A stretch of 64,000 bases of DNA from Daucus carota subsp. sativus (taxonomy: Eukaryota > Streptophyta > Magnoliopsida > Apiales > Apiaceae). Shown one piece after another: positions 12,301 to 24,140 of the stretch (its first letter is position 1; each line of letters starts with the position of its first letter). Position numbers and translations under genes: made by a program. The stretch lies in NCBI RefSeq assembly GCF_001625215.2, contig NC_030384.2:46286390-46350389 (forward strand), given 5' to 3'. The notes beneath the pieces were generated by a model, which was not told the DNA's origin, did no database searches, and saw only the letters and a list, made by a program, of their open reading frames with translations.

Positions 12301-14785
12301 TATTACAATGATATACAGTAGTGAAATATATAACAAACCATTATGAAATGTTGCTGACCTCATGATAATAATTCAGCCAATTATTGTATTTACAATGCAA
12401 TTCAATAGCATTAATTATAATGACTGAAAACATGTTGGAAACTACACAAGAATGCCGGAAGGTAAATAATAAATCATTAAAAACCTATATGATGGCTCCA
12501 CTTACCACATTATTTTTTTAACAGTCTCCTTTAACGTATAAAATAAAACCTCATTCATATTACAAAGTCATATAGTTTTAATCTGGTTAAACATTGATAT
12601 AATAGAACTAATACAGCAAAAACGATATTAAATTGTAAGCACCAGAACATTACCGTGCTTATGAGACGTGTGTCCCTTTTCTACAAGGTCTGAAATATAC
12701 TCTGTACCAATAATATAGCCATCACTGTTCAAGCGAAGCTGCAAATTTTTTTAAAAAGAATATAAAATTTATTGTACTATGAGTAAACTGAACTCAAACT
12801 CTGATTCCTCAATTAATTTATAATCTGAGTGCAATGTTTAGCTGAAAAAACAGAACAAAATTGCAAGGAGTTACTGAGCCAACTAACGAGTCATATTATT
12901 CAGGTAGTGACTTAGCAGTGTTGGTATAAGGGAATGTCTAAAATTCATATATATGAGTTTACTTTATTGCTCATTTAAAGAAACATATTCTTGGGTTTGA
13001 CAAATTCTGTCAAAATGTCTACCACATTAAGATTACCATGAGTTTAATTTCAAGCGAACAGAGAAAACGGCCAGAGAGGATGTCTCCAACTTCAGTTGTG
13101 TGACTGAAGGACAAGTTTAAGAACGCATTTGTTGCTCAAGTATTGGACATACTTTCACCATTTTTGAGTTAAAATATTTTGTCAAGCTAACACTATTACG
13201 TCCCCTCATTGCACAGTGCACATGTATTGGACATGCTATAACATACTTCCACAATTTTTTAGTCAAAATATTTTGTCCAATTTTCAGAATTATATCCCCA
13301 TGATTTTCTTTTCTTCTATATAAATGAATAGAGCTTATGCCCTGGTATCAAGTTATAAACAGGAGGAAAGCAAGTGAAGTGGAAGTAAGGTTATATAACT
13401 TTCACTCCTATTTGTGCTCCCGAGTTTTTTAAAGGGACGAAAGCAAGTGAAAATGGATGCAATTATAACATAGTTTCACTCCAAAAGTGGGATGAAAGTG
13501 AAAGCACACTTGCTTTCACTTGCTTTCTCTCCTGAAAAAACTCAGGAGCAAGGCCTTAGAGAACTGAAGTTGTGGATTTCAAAATAGAGAGAAATGAAAT
13601 ATTTTCTAACCCAAAAAATCTTGGGTGACTTTCTAGAGCTTGTCTAATGTTTCATGTGGAAAAGTGTCTCCTTATGACCATTGATAATGAAGTGATTACC
13701 CAGCATTTTCATTAAGTGCTGTAGAAGAACAATGACTTTATTAAGAGAGTCACCACCTTATATTGTCGTAATTCGTAATTACATTATATATAGTAATATT
13801 GTGTTGCCACCAAATACAGACACCGAATACACTATTGACTATAATATGTATAATTTTTTATTTTTTTTACTCAAAAGTTATATTATATATGGAAGGATCC
13901 CCCCTCCCCTCCAGAAAATGTTCTGGGACCATCACTTTAAACTTGTAACTTGGCTAAACGTTAGAAGTACCGAGTGCACTAATTTATTTACCAGATTCTA
14001 GTACAAACAAAATTAAGGTCTCTTTCATTTGAGTTTCAGTTAAAAGAAATAAGAAGGTAAAACCAAGGAGAAACAAACTAACATCTTACTTTCCATATAT
14101 TTGTGTCGAGATCGACTTCATGTTTCCCTGACATATCAATTGCATCCACACTTATAACTGCAAGATATAAAAAATCACAATAATATTAACACATACACTA
14201 AAAGAGAAACTAAAGGTCAAAAATTCATAAAATAGGATAACTTAAAGTTAAGGATAAATAAATCTGACCATCACATGGTAATGATGGGAATGTCATATTG
14301 ATATGGATGGGAAGAGTTTCCCCGCGTTTCAGATCCACAGCCATCTGTCAAGACACCACATTTCACTGTGAGAGAATCCCCAAATAATTGATGCAACCCA
14401 AGTAGGGAACCCAAATAATAATTGATATGTATTATGGTTCCATTTGCAGCATATGGTTGGACTTATAAAGTAGCATGACCTTACAGAACTTTTAGATACA
14501 AATCATACCTGATGAACCGTATATGTTGTCAGATAATACCTTAGCTCATGCACGAACAATGTGGTCATAATCACCAGACCAACAACAGATACTAGTTAAG
14601 CAGATAGAACTTGTGTTAGAACCAACCAATCAACTCCAGGATCAATTTATCAAAGTATGTTGTATTTTTTCATAACAAAATTTGTGTGTGAGCACACAGT
14701 CACATACATTTACAACATGTATACTACACATGTATAAAGCAGATATATGATCGAAGCTCAGAAAAGAATTATATTCATGTTGTAA

Positions 14786-14837
<52 letters not shown>

Positions 14838-15281
14838 GTGGGTTCTGGTACAAACTTACAAACTTTATGCGTTCAACACATATATAATATGAGTTCAACA
14901 TTTTTTTAACATATTTTGTTGAACATCGATTAAAATTGTGTTGGAGAAGTACATAAACTAATTTTTCAATGTAAGAACTAAGTTAAACGTATTATATAAC
15001 TAATATTTATGTTTCTAGACCCTACCCAAACCCATAGGAATAGTTTAAGCATCTTTATAGATATATTCAACATAATGATAATTAGTGTTCTACATCCGAT
15101 GTTGAGCCCTAGTTACAAATGTGTTGAATGCACGATTTATTTACGCGTTATTTTTAAAATTTATGATGTTTTTTCAAGAATTTTCAACATATATATTTTC
15201 TATAACTAAGGATTAGCACGATGGGTGAATAAAAAAAAGTTTGTAAGTTTGTAACTTAAAAAAAAAATTATTTGATCCTAT

Positions 15282-15317
<36 letters not shown>

Positions 15318-15341
15318 ATAGGATCAAATAAAAACTCATAT

Positions 15342-15397
<56 letters not shown>

Positions 15398-16479
15398 TAG
15401 GTTTGTCTACTCCAGTTATTAGGATTTAGGGCTGTAAGAGCATCTCCGATGGTAAAAGCTCATAGCTAAAATTAACTAGGTCGCATTTTTAGAGATCATG
15501 TAAAAAATATATAACTCCAACTCTATATCCCCTTCGCAAAAAATATAGCCAACCATGTTTTGTTGGCTATGTTTGTCAAACCAAGGGAACCCTTAGGTAT
15601 AATTTTACATAAGCATGATCATAGAAATCCCCATTGAAGAATATATTGGTCCCTTTAGCTAAAATTTTACATAATCATTCTAGCCAATCAAAATAGCGAA
15701 GCATTATACATATTACACTTGGAGATGATCTAATATATTCCATTTTTGTACTGACAACACAAAGCTTTGTGACCAGAGACACACATGTTTTTTGGAAAAC
15801 TGCATGATTAATATTGCAATATCATTTTAGGTCATTTACCCACTATTGCACATTCTCATATGGCCATGCCACAACATTTCATACAAAAATTAAAGATCAA
15901 GAGTGCTTCATTTGTGGTAATCATATCACTGATTATTCACTGACTTGGTCTTATTTCCTTGTTCATATGTAAGCCTAATCCATATATAAGCTTATCATCT
16001 TGATTATTGATAAGTATGCTCTAATTCTCTCCATAAATGACAGACTGCAATTCAAAGATATCAAGTTCACTAAACGCCATGTCACACCTCTGTTGATAAG
16101 TAGCTAAAGCTGTTTGACTGGAGCAAATCGGACTAAAAAGTCTCAAACTCATATTACAGAACTCTTTCGCAACCATAATGTTATTCTGTTTTAACTATAC
16201 AAAAATACTTAAGTAATGCTTAATTCACAATTATTAAGCATATCTAAATTAAATTCATCCAATTGAACGAATACCGCCAAATTTAAAGCAACACACTACA
16301 CATTCCAAAAACACACAAACACGATCAATTACGACATTAATTAAACTTCGTGAAAGAATTAACTAGTCTCGAGAGAGATGCGCGTGTGTACCAAATGCGC
16401 CTGATTGAGTTTTCTGCATCAAGTGGTCTTCTGCACGCGGAAACGCGTCCAGGCTTCTTATCGCTTGCTTCACACCCAT
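6808..16479 (-). CDS. ERGIC-type ER-Golgi vesicle transport protein, 11 exons
   Basis: Exons on the minus strand: 16479-16392, 14591-14509, 14344-14269, 14157-14090, 12738-12654, 11661-11546, 11451-11368, 10816-10670, 9747-9639, 9561-9442 and 6881-6808, giving 1050 nt or 349 aa. The protein starts MGVKQAIRSLDAFPRAEDHL, followed by a membrane segment at about residues 30-50. A long luminal domain with KRGETLPIHINMTFPSLPC and GEGCRVYGVLDVQRVAGNFH follows. A second membrane segment lies at about 308-328, before LDRWMYRLVE. This is the architecture of the ERGIC/Erv41-Erv46 family, which cycles between ER and Golgi in COPII/COPI vesicles as a cargo receptor. The last intron (9441-6882) is 2.56 kb and the first is 1.8 kb. 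Both are enlarged by transposons. Which plant ERGIC paralogue this is cannot be settled by eye. Confidence 0.92.
7040..7854. mobile_element. Stowaway-like MITE interrupted by an hAT element
   Basis: The right end finishes GGATGGAGGGAG followed by TA at 7855-7856, the classical Stowaway (Tc1/mariner) terminus. The inner left arm starting near 7632 (CATCCCAAATTAGAT, then TTTGGGCACGCAA) is complementary to the right arm (TTGTGTGCCCAAA, then CTAATTTGGGATG) over about 45 bp. The outermost left bases have diverged. An hAT element sits inside the left arm at 7047-7624. The whole lies in the last intron of the ERGIC-like gene. Confidence 0.75.
7047..7624. mobile_element. Non-autonomous hAT element (578 bp) with 8-bp TSD
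   Basis: It begins TAGGGCTGTAC and ends GTACAGGCCTA, an 11-bp TIR with one mismatch. It is flanked by a perfect 8-bp duplication CCGTTTGC at 7039-7046 and 7625-7632, diagnostic for hAT. Subterminal DNA is full of AACCGCAA/TTGCGGTT motifs on both sides in inverted orientation. No transposase is encoded. Confidence 0.92.
8003..8657. mobile_element. Mutator-type MITE (655 bp), long TIRs, 9-bp TSD
   Basis: It starts GAGTTTATTC and ends GAATAAACTC. The inverted arms run about 250 bp on each side: CCCCACTGGTTTTGGCCA near 8030 mirrors TGGCCAAAACCAGTGGGG near 8620, and the AACGATATTTTTTGAAAA area near 8200 mirrors its counterpart near 8440. A perfect 9-bp duplication TTCTTTTAA flanks it at 7994-8002 and 8658-8666, as expected for the Mutator superfamily. 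No coding capacity. Inserted in the last intron of the ERGIC-like gene. Confidence 0.92.
9319..9371. repeat. (TA)n microsatellite
   Basis: About 26 TA units lie in the last intron of the ERGIC-like gene, just downstream of exon 10 in the sense direction. Confidence 0.95.
11780..11957. mobile_element. Probable foldback MITE in intron 5 of the ERGIC-like gene
   Basis: The left arm (AGAAACCACC, then TTAGAAATTGAAA) is imperfectly complementary to the right arm (TTTCTATTTCTAATA, then TTGGTTTCT). The ends are approximate and no target duplication could be fixed, so the superfamily is undetermined. Confidence 0.4.
13328..13570. mobile_element. Probable foldback MITE in intron 4 of the ERGIC-like gene
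   Basis: The left arm contains CAGGAGGAAAGCAAGTGAA and the right arm TTCACTTGCTTTCTCTCCTG, which pair with one small bulge. Internal copies of GAAAGCAAGTGAAA and its complement repeat the motif. The ends are approximate and no clear TSD was found. Confidence 0.45.
14788..14834. repeat. (TA)n microsatellite
   Basis: About 23 TA units at the left edge of the foldback element at 14835-15283. Confidence 0.9.
14835..15283. mobile_element. Foldback MITE-like element flanked by TA microsatellites
   Basis: The left arm GGTACAAACTTACAAACTTT is the near-perfect complement of the right arm AAAGTTTGTAAGTTTGTAAC near 15237-15256. The outer right end reads GATCCTATCC. A second short copy of this end, GGATAGGATCAAATA, occurs at about 15316-15330 between two more TA arrays (about 15285-15315 and 15344-15393). 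The TA arrays obscure any TSD. It lies in intron 1 of the ERGIC-like gene. Confidence 0.6.
15438..15730. mobile_element. Tourist/PIF-Harbinger MITE (293 bp) with TAA duplication
   Basis: The left end is GAGCATCTCCGATGG and the right end is CACTTGGAGATGATC, an imperfect TIR matching the widespread plant Harbinger terminus. The 3-bp duplication TAA flanks it at 15435-15437 and 15731-15733. It lies in intron 1 of the ERGIC-like gene. Confidence 0.82.
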
Positions 16480-17503
16480 TTTCTCTCCAAATACACAAAT
16501 TCCGCCTAATTTACACACAGAACCGAAAATCTCGCCTGCTGAACAACTGAATAATCTAAATTAGCGATCAAGAGATACAATTACAGCGGTACTTAAAAAA
16601 AGGATCATAAGAAGCGGTTTGAACTCAATTGAAGTATCAGAACATATGATACGAGAAGATGGAGATGCGTCTGTGAAAATTAAGAGGAAGAAGATGACGA
16701 TGATTACCAAGCTAGCTGTGATTTGGTTGATCTCTTTGCTTCGCTTTCTTCTGCGACTCTTCCACTAAACAAAAATATTATTGAATTACTGTCGCAAAAA
16801 TAAATCAATAACTGTAAAACTAACGGCATGACCAAAGGTTTAGAGTTGTCCAAAAGCCCAGTTACTTACTCGGGCCTGCACATATGATGGTTGCGGTTTT
16901 ACTCGGGCCTGCACATGTGATAAGTTGCGTTGTTTACTCTGTGCAGTCAGAAATATAATTTTGTAATTTAGTTTTAAAACTTATATAAATATACAAGTAT
17001 TAAAATAATCATAAAAAATTAAAATGATTTATAAAATTATATTTCTTACAAACCATGAAGTACATGTCAAGCATATGTCCCAAAAAATAATAAGAGACCG
17101 TTTGGTAAAGTAACCGGGAAAGGAAAAAGGAAATAATTAAATCAATTGTTTTGTGAGTTTTTGTTTTATTAAAATTATTATTTTTTTCGTCTTTTTCAGT
17201 TTTGGATCACCCGGTGAATTACCATCCTCGACCCCACTAGGTATTTGTTTTTCCTTGCCAATTTTTGTTCTTTTTGTTTATAATATATGTATGAATAGTT
17301 AAATTCTATGGAGTAAACAAAAACATTGGAGTATTGGAGTACAAATCTTAATTTTTTAGTTTAATCATAAATAATATATTTGATTATACAAATTTATATA
17401 CAATCTATCATTTATAATTTGTCTTGCACATAATTGTCTATCAATCGTTAATATCTTTCAACTTTAACAAGTATTAACATTATTGTTCTGCTTATTAGTT
17501 ATA
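16480..17503. other. 5' flank of the ERGIC-like gene
   Basis: The right part (16680-16790) has moderate GC content and could be 5' UTR or promoter on the minus strand. A short open stretch there hits a stop after about 17 codons, so I do not call a gene. The rest is AT-rich with nothing recognisable. Confidence 0.5.
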
Positions 17504-18193
17504 CTAGCCTTTAACCCGTGCAAAGCACGGGCGAGTATATAATTCGTAATTTATTAATTATAATTTAAATTTTAACACCATTTTATTAGTATTTTAGTAT
17601 TAATGAATTGGATTTTAGTTAAATTATATTAACCAACTGACGGAAGTTTAGCTTTCACAATTTATATTATTCAATTAATTTTAAATCAAAATTTTCATAT
17701 TTCATATATCTTCATATGTTACGTAATGGTTCGTGTTCATAACGAAATAGAACACGTTAGAGTTAAATTTCGAGTAAAATACGTTATAATTAAAAAGTAG
17801 CGTCTCTAATTATTTATATGTATTTTAGACAAAAGATATTAAAAATTGTATATTTATAATTACTTATACATTTGTCTATAAGTATTTTTTTAATATTAAT
17901 ATATGTTATTAACGATATTAAAAATTGTATATTTATAATTACTTATACATTTGTCTATAAGTATTTTTTTTAATATTAATATATGTTATTAACAGTAGTT
18001 TCACCTTTTTCAACATATTATAAATTATATTTAATAAGATATCAATATACATAAGGAGTGTTTTTAGTATATAAAACTGTTTAATAGATATCTACATGTT
18101 GTGTAGACTTTTAGTTTTAGAGGAGAGTACCAAACCAAAATTTTGTACGACTACAAATTATACCCATGTTGGCTTTTTATAGTATAGTATAGA
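17504..18193 (-). mobile_element. Non-autonomous Helitron (690 bp)
   Basis: Read on the minus strand it begins TCTATACTATACTATAAAAA, a start seen in many plant Helitrons. It ends with a 7-bp GC hairpin (CCCGTGC, loop TTT, GCACGGG at 17531-17515), then TTAAAGG and CTAG. It sits between a host A (18194) and T (17503), and it has neither TIR nor TSD. All of these fit Helitron structure. No Rep/helicase is encoded. Two copies of a 79-80 bp unit lie inside. Confidence 0.88.
17835..17993. repeat. Two-copy tandem duplication inside the Helitron
   Basis: Copies at 17835-17913 and 17914-17993 are identical except for one extra T in a T run. The near-identity points to a recent duplication. Confidence 0.9.
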
Positions 18194-19997
18194 TTGCAGA
18201 ACACAGAGTCCTGTAATTTATAAAAGCCATTATTCTACCTTTTGATTATGATGTTTATGTTGCGTAGAACATAATGCGCAGGTTATTAAATGTTTAAGAA
18301 TATTTATTGAACAAAAAAATTGAAATTTAGATGAATAGATTACATTTTATTCAACTTTGTACTCTAATACTCCAATATTTTGTGTACTCCATAGAACTTT
18401 ACTCGAAAATTATATAATTTATCTTAAAAATTTTAATATTTAATTAACAAATATATTAATTTTTACGAATTTAAATAAATTATATTTTTATAAACAATAA
18501 TATATTTACTATTTTGAATATCTTAAAAATCAGATATAAAATTTGACATATTATTTTTCATTCTAGTCGCGGATCATAATAAAAAATATAACAATCATTT
18601 ATTTCCTTTTTTTCACTTTTCTCTTTTCGAATTGTATAAGCCGACCAAACAGCTCCTAAATGTTTTTTCCCAACTAATCATCACATGAATGCATGGAAAA
18701 TTATTTAGGACTCCGGAGTCTTTAAAACATTTACTATAGTATTGTATTAGGAGCTCGCTTAACTGAGCATGACTTAGCATCTTATAATTTTATGTAACGT
18801 GATTTATAAGCGAGAGTTTAAAATATTTGACTCCTAACATATTATACAAACAACGATTTTCAGACATCATAATTTATTCTGATATATAATTCTCTGTTTG
18901 TTGATTAAGAATCCTTTTCGTGAAAAGAGTATGTGAAATTTACCATAAACAGATTTTTATAATTCTAAGTACTGTATATATATAGTTATTTCTGTTACTA
19001 ATTGAATCACATTTAAACTTTTATTTAATAATCAATTTTATGCTCATATATAATGATATAAATTTACTATTCTGTTTTTGAAGGAAGATATAAATTTACT
19101 ATTATATCTATGTTAGAAATTCATTTCTGTACACTAATAAAATCTCATACATTCACTTATTTTTTATCATATTCATTATCTGTATAATTCGACAATTGAC
19201 AAAATAAAAAAATTATGAATCTTCAACTACTAAAATCTGTAAAATAAGAAAATCATGGAATGGATTTTGCGCTCATTAGGGTTAGGGTTAGCTTTGGATC
19301 ATTAAAATACTCTCTAGTACTGTGCGGACCAATTAATACAGTTTAAAGGCTAGACTAATTACTAGAACTAATTAAGCCCCTTCTTTTTCTTTTTCTGAAA
19401 ATTGAAATTCATAAACACGTACGAGCTAGTACTCCACTCAAACTGAACTTAATCTGACAATGATAACTGTATATTTATAGACAGCATTAATATATTTTGT
19501 CCTTCCTCCCAATTTATAGAGACGACGATTCTGTTTTAGCACCTCACTTTTGTTTAACAAAAATCAGTATATTTTCTGAGTAAGTAAACTTAAAGTTATA
19601 ATACTTCAGCATTTGATGTGATCTCATATATTCAATTCATTAACACCAATCCACTATATATTCTGTTCATCATAATTCTTTCAAAGCTAAATAGGATAGA
19701 TACTAAGAAAATTAGGCATACAATTATCCATGGAGGGCAATAGAAATTAATTAGCAACGCACTTTACTATATCGATAATCATAAATTATAATTAAGTTTT
19801 AGATAACAGGCAGCTCAGCCACAGCCCAGAAGGCTTTGACAGTTGCATACATAACCCTAGCCAGATATATATTATAATAACTTAATAAGTATACGACATT
19901 TTCATAGCATACATATATAATATGTAAGTGTACTTGCGCGCATATGCTCAAATTCATAGACCCTACGCATTAATTCCGATAAGTATTTCATCGCTGA
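18194..19997. other. Intergenic AT-rich DNA
   Basis: No coding pattern on either strand. A short telomere-like TTAGGGTTAGGG lies near 19277, too short to mean much. Nothing else is recognisable. Confidence 0.6.
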
Positions 19998-20554
19998 TCA
20001 GGCAGCAGGTGCCACACTAGATGCATCATCGTCGTCATCGTCGTCGTCTCCCTCATTCTCATTATACGCATTGATGCAGACATCAGAAGCCTTGAACACA
20101 GATGTGTTCGAGAAACAGACATCTTTCAGCTCAACAACCACCATTCTCAGCTCTGAAATATTTAATTACGAGAGGAGATGACGAAACGAGTCAACTTCGA
20201 ATATGATACTCGAAATGTATAAACTATGGTGTTTGGTGAACATTAAGGCATGAGTCTTGCTGTTATTTATATTAGAAAATGTAATTTACCTTTAGAATTA
20301 AAATAAAATTCGTCTGGACACAAGTTGGAGACAAAGATTGAGATTAAGCCGCTTTTAGGGTTTAAGGAAAAAGTGGGTGAGTTGTTCAACGCAGTGACCA
20401 CAGAATAGAGTTGAATGAGATGACAGGAGCCGAGCGTAGTCCAGCTCATGCTGTGCACAAGCTGCACGTTGCGACAACAGTTCCTCACGCTGTTTTGCTC
20501 TTTTGAGTTCTCGGTCTTGCCAGCTTGGATAAAGTACTCCTGGTCCTGGATCAT
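19998..20554 (-). CDS. Small hypothetical protein, two exons, acidic tail
   Basis: Exon 1 is 20554-20290 and exon 2 is 20152-19998, giving 420 nt or 139 aa. Donor AAAG|GTAAAT and acceptor TTTCAG|AG join in frame. The protein has several Cys (RNCCRN, GSCH, SNLCPDE, KDVCF, SDVCI) and a run of eight Asp before the terminal ASSVAPAA. I recognise no family and see no clear signal peptide. The alternative frame of exon 1 is also open for a while, so the coding frame is not certain. It could be a gene fragment. Confidence 0.35.
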
Positions 20555-21339
20555 ATTGAGTTTTTCGCGGGATTTAATAGTTTGCCATAAATTTAATTTA
20601 CAAGTTCAGTATTTACTTTTTATATTAAACAAATTAACAAAGAGATATTCAACTTCTTCTAAATCTGACTCATAAAGGATGTGATTTCAAAATAGGTAAT
20701 CCTCAACAAGCACAGAACAGTCCGATTAATAGTTAAATACAGCCCTACATCCTTATTCATTTAAAAAAATTATCATTATTTTAAAAATAATTTAGGATAT
20801 TATTATCCGGCCTTTTATACATTTTATAAAAATGATAACATTACTGAAAGTGAATGAATGGGTTCAAATTCTTTTCTAAATTGATGGTAGTGAGTTTTAT
20901 CACCGGATATATGTTGATATTTATCCTGGACAAATGTGAGCAATAATTTTTGGAATAGATAAGACTCTTATTTTTAATATTAAAAATAAATTTAATGTTC
21001 AAACAATTATCATATTAATTTTATGATTATTTATATTTAATTAATTTTTTATATTAAAAATAAATTTTAGTGTTAAAACAATTATCATATTAATTTTATG
21101 ATTATTTATATTTAATTAATTTTTTATATTCCATGATATAAATTTTTTTGATATTAAAAATAAATTTTAGTGTTAAAGCAATTATCATATTAATTTTATG
21201 ATTATTTATATTTAATTAATTTTTTATATTCCATGATATAAAATTTACTCACTTTTAAATTTTATAGTTATCTTTTAGTAATTTCATAATATATTTCATA
21301 TTTTATGTTATATATGACATGAATTACAATATAAATTAT
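20555..21339. other. AT-rich spacer with a tandem repeat
   Basis: 5' flank of the small hypothetical gene, then AT-rich DNA containing a three-copy repeat at 20978-21251. No gene is seen. Confidence 0.6.
20978..21251. repeat. Three-copy AT-rich tandem repeat
   Basis: Copies start at 20978, 21052 and 21152 with TATTAAAAATAAATTT. The first is 74 bp. The second and third are 100 bp because they carry an extra segment containing TATTCCATGATATAAA. It ends about 90 bp left of the MULE. Confidence 0.85.
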
Positions 21340-21837
21340 GTTATTATAGAGCTTACTGCTGAAAAAACCAATAACTTTTTCTTTAGTTTGCAAAATAACC
21401 AATATGGTTTTTAATTTACATGTTTAACCAATAAACTTTATTAAATTATGCAAATAGTAACTATGGTTAAGTTAAAATCTGAAAACATGTCCATTTTTTG
21501 CCAAATCAGTGTTATGACATGGCAAGTGACTGAATAATAATATTTAAAAAATAAATTAAAATCTAATTCTAATTACATAAATCTTAAACAATAATTATAT
21601 CCTAATACCTAATTCTCTCTTCTCCTCACGTTCTCACGTTCTCTCTCCCCCTGTACCTCTATCTCTCATCGCTCTCATCTTACCACTCTCCATCTTATCC
21701 CATCTTTGGTTCTCAGGTATGGGCTCATACTATAATACTAATTCTTATAATCAGAGTTTACAATCTGGGGTTATGATTTGGGGTTACTAAGTGTGTATTG
21801 TAACTAGGATTTACGATATATTGTATGCAGGTTAAGT

Positions 21838-24092
21838 ATGGACATGGAGGACAAAAGGTTAAGGTTCTTGTGGATGCAGTATGAAGTCGTTCTTAAAGTG
21901 GATGAAGATAAATGTAATATGCTAGATTTGGTGATTGAGTTTGAAGATGAAGGTAAGAAATCCGGTGCTAAGCTTGACTACAAATATCCAGTATTTTCAT
22001 ATGTTTACAATATGAAACATGTGAAATTGTTGAATGATAATGATTTAATGAGCATGTTTGATAGGCTAAGTAAAAAGAAGGTGATAGATATATATGTAGG
22101 TGTACAGGATAATCCTAATCCCCTGTATGAGTTGGTTTTACAGTTGAGAGAACAAAATAATGCGGAGGTAGGAAAAATGATGGATAATCATGTTAATGAT
22201 ATGCTGGAGAATGAAAATGAAGTAGGTGATATTGTGGAGGATGTAAATAATGTAGATAACATGGTGGAGGATTGTAAAAATCAAGGAAATGAAGGGGTGG
22301 ATAGTGATTCTGATAGTGAATATATCGGAGAAAGTGAGTTTGATGAGGAAAATGGGCATAGTGAAAAAAGTGTTGATGATGAAGCAAGTGTGCATAGTGC
22401 AGGAAGTGAGGATGATGACAAAATGTTATTTGATAGGAATAATAATGGTGAGGAAATTGTGGAGAAATATGGGGTAGGTGGAAATGCAACAATTATATTT
22501 GAAGACGACAAATATGCAAGTGATGATGATGATAGAGTTCTGTTGGAGGAAATTGAGGAGGGGGGGTGAAAATATCAATGTTCAACCATACTACAAAGAA
22601 AATACTAGTTTTAAAGATGTAGAACTAACAGTTGGGATGAAATTCGCTAATCATCTACAACTAAAGCATGCAATTAAATGTCATGCAGTTGCCAATGGGT
22701 TGGTGATAAAGTATTTGAAAAGTGAGAGCAATAGGTTGTTGGCTGTTTGTGGACAACCAAATACTTGCAGATGGAGATTGTGGGCTACACAAATGTCCAC
22801 AGAAGAAAGCTTTCAGATTAAAACACTAAGAAACAAGCATACTTGTGTTAGGGACTACAATGCTAAAATAGTAACAAGCATCTGGCTAGCAAAAGAGTAT
22901 GCAAGGAAACTGAGGGATAACCCCACTATGAAACTTAAGGAAATGATGGCTGATGTAAAGGAAACATATGGCATAACTGTGACATTGAATCAGTGTTATA
23001 GGGCAAAAGAGAAAGCAGTTGGAGAGATTGAGAAAGACTTAGAAAAGCACTATGGCTTGTTGTTCAACTATGCAGAAGAAATACAATCAAAAAATCCTGG
23101 AAGCAGGGTGGTGATTGATGTTAATGATCAAGATGGTGCCAGAAAATTTAGAAGATTTTATGTCTGTTTTGCTGGGATCAAGAGGGGGTGGAAAGAAAAT
23201 TGCAGGAAGATCATTGGTCTTGATGGTTGCTGGTTAAAGGGTAAGTGTAAGGGGGAACTATTATCAGCAATAGGGAGGGATGCAAATGATCAAATGTTCC
23301 CGATATGTTGGGCTGTGGTGGAGGGAGAATCATACGACAGTTGGAGTTGGTTCCTTAAACTATTGGTGTTGGATTTAGGGCCTGATGGACCTTTTAGCAA
23401 GGGTACTGGGTGGACTATCCTCTCTGATCAACAGAAGGTACACTTCTATACTTGCATTAAGATCATAGTAATCTAAAGGACTATTATAGCTACTCTTGCT
23501 TCAGTTGACACAATAAATATCTTACACAACTTAGTCTCAGCACTGTATCTAGTAGAGCTGGTAACAATTATCAAGTGGCTTTATGACCAGAACAAAAATG
23601 AACTTCTAAATTTTAATATCATACAAATCATGCTAAGGTAGCCTCTGTCTCATTTTAAAAAAAAGTGTAATATTATTTACTACCTATAATGACTATCTAG
23701 CGGCAAAATAAATCACTAAATTTACATTTGAAATAATTTACAATTTGGATTCTTATAAAATAAATTATTTATGAGAACATAATAATAATATTTACATTTT
23801 ACATAAAATTTATACATCATGTTATATATTGTTCTTTTTATTTTTAGGCTAATTTGTATATTAATATAACATTTAAACTAATTAAATTTTAAAAAAAATA
23901 CTATAACAGAAAGATATAAATTACATGATTTATAATAACGTAAAACTTATGAAAAATAAGATAGATTCAAACAATATGTGTATTACATTTATTAAATACT
24001 TACAAACATCACTGAAAAATTCAAAATCATTTGCTTCTTCTAATTCTCATTTTTTTTTAAGTTAATCTTATTTTTATATATTAATAATTCCT

Positions 24093-24140
<48 letters not shown>

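Noticed and set aside
16680-16790. Possible extra upstream coding exon of the ERGIC-like gene
   Set aside because: The open stretch (VEESQKKAKQRDQPNHS) ends in a stop and the family-typical start MG..IRSLDAFPRAEDHL is at 16479.
19277-19290. Telomere-like TTAGGG repeats
   Set aside because: Only two units and not the plant TTTAGGG form in tandem; chance occurrence is likely.
22138-22511. Several minus-strand open frames inside the transposase gene
   Set aside because: They are antisense shadows of the acidic, low-complexity N-terminal region.
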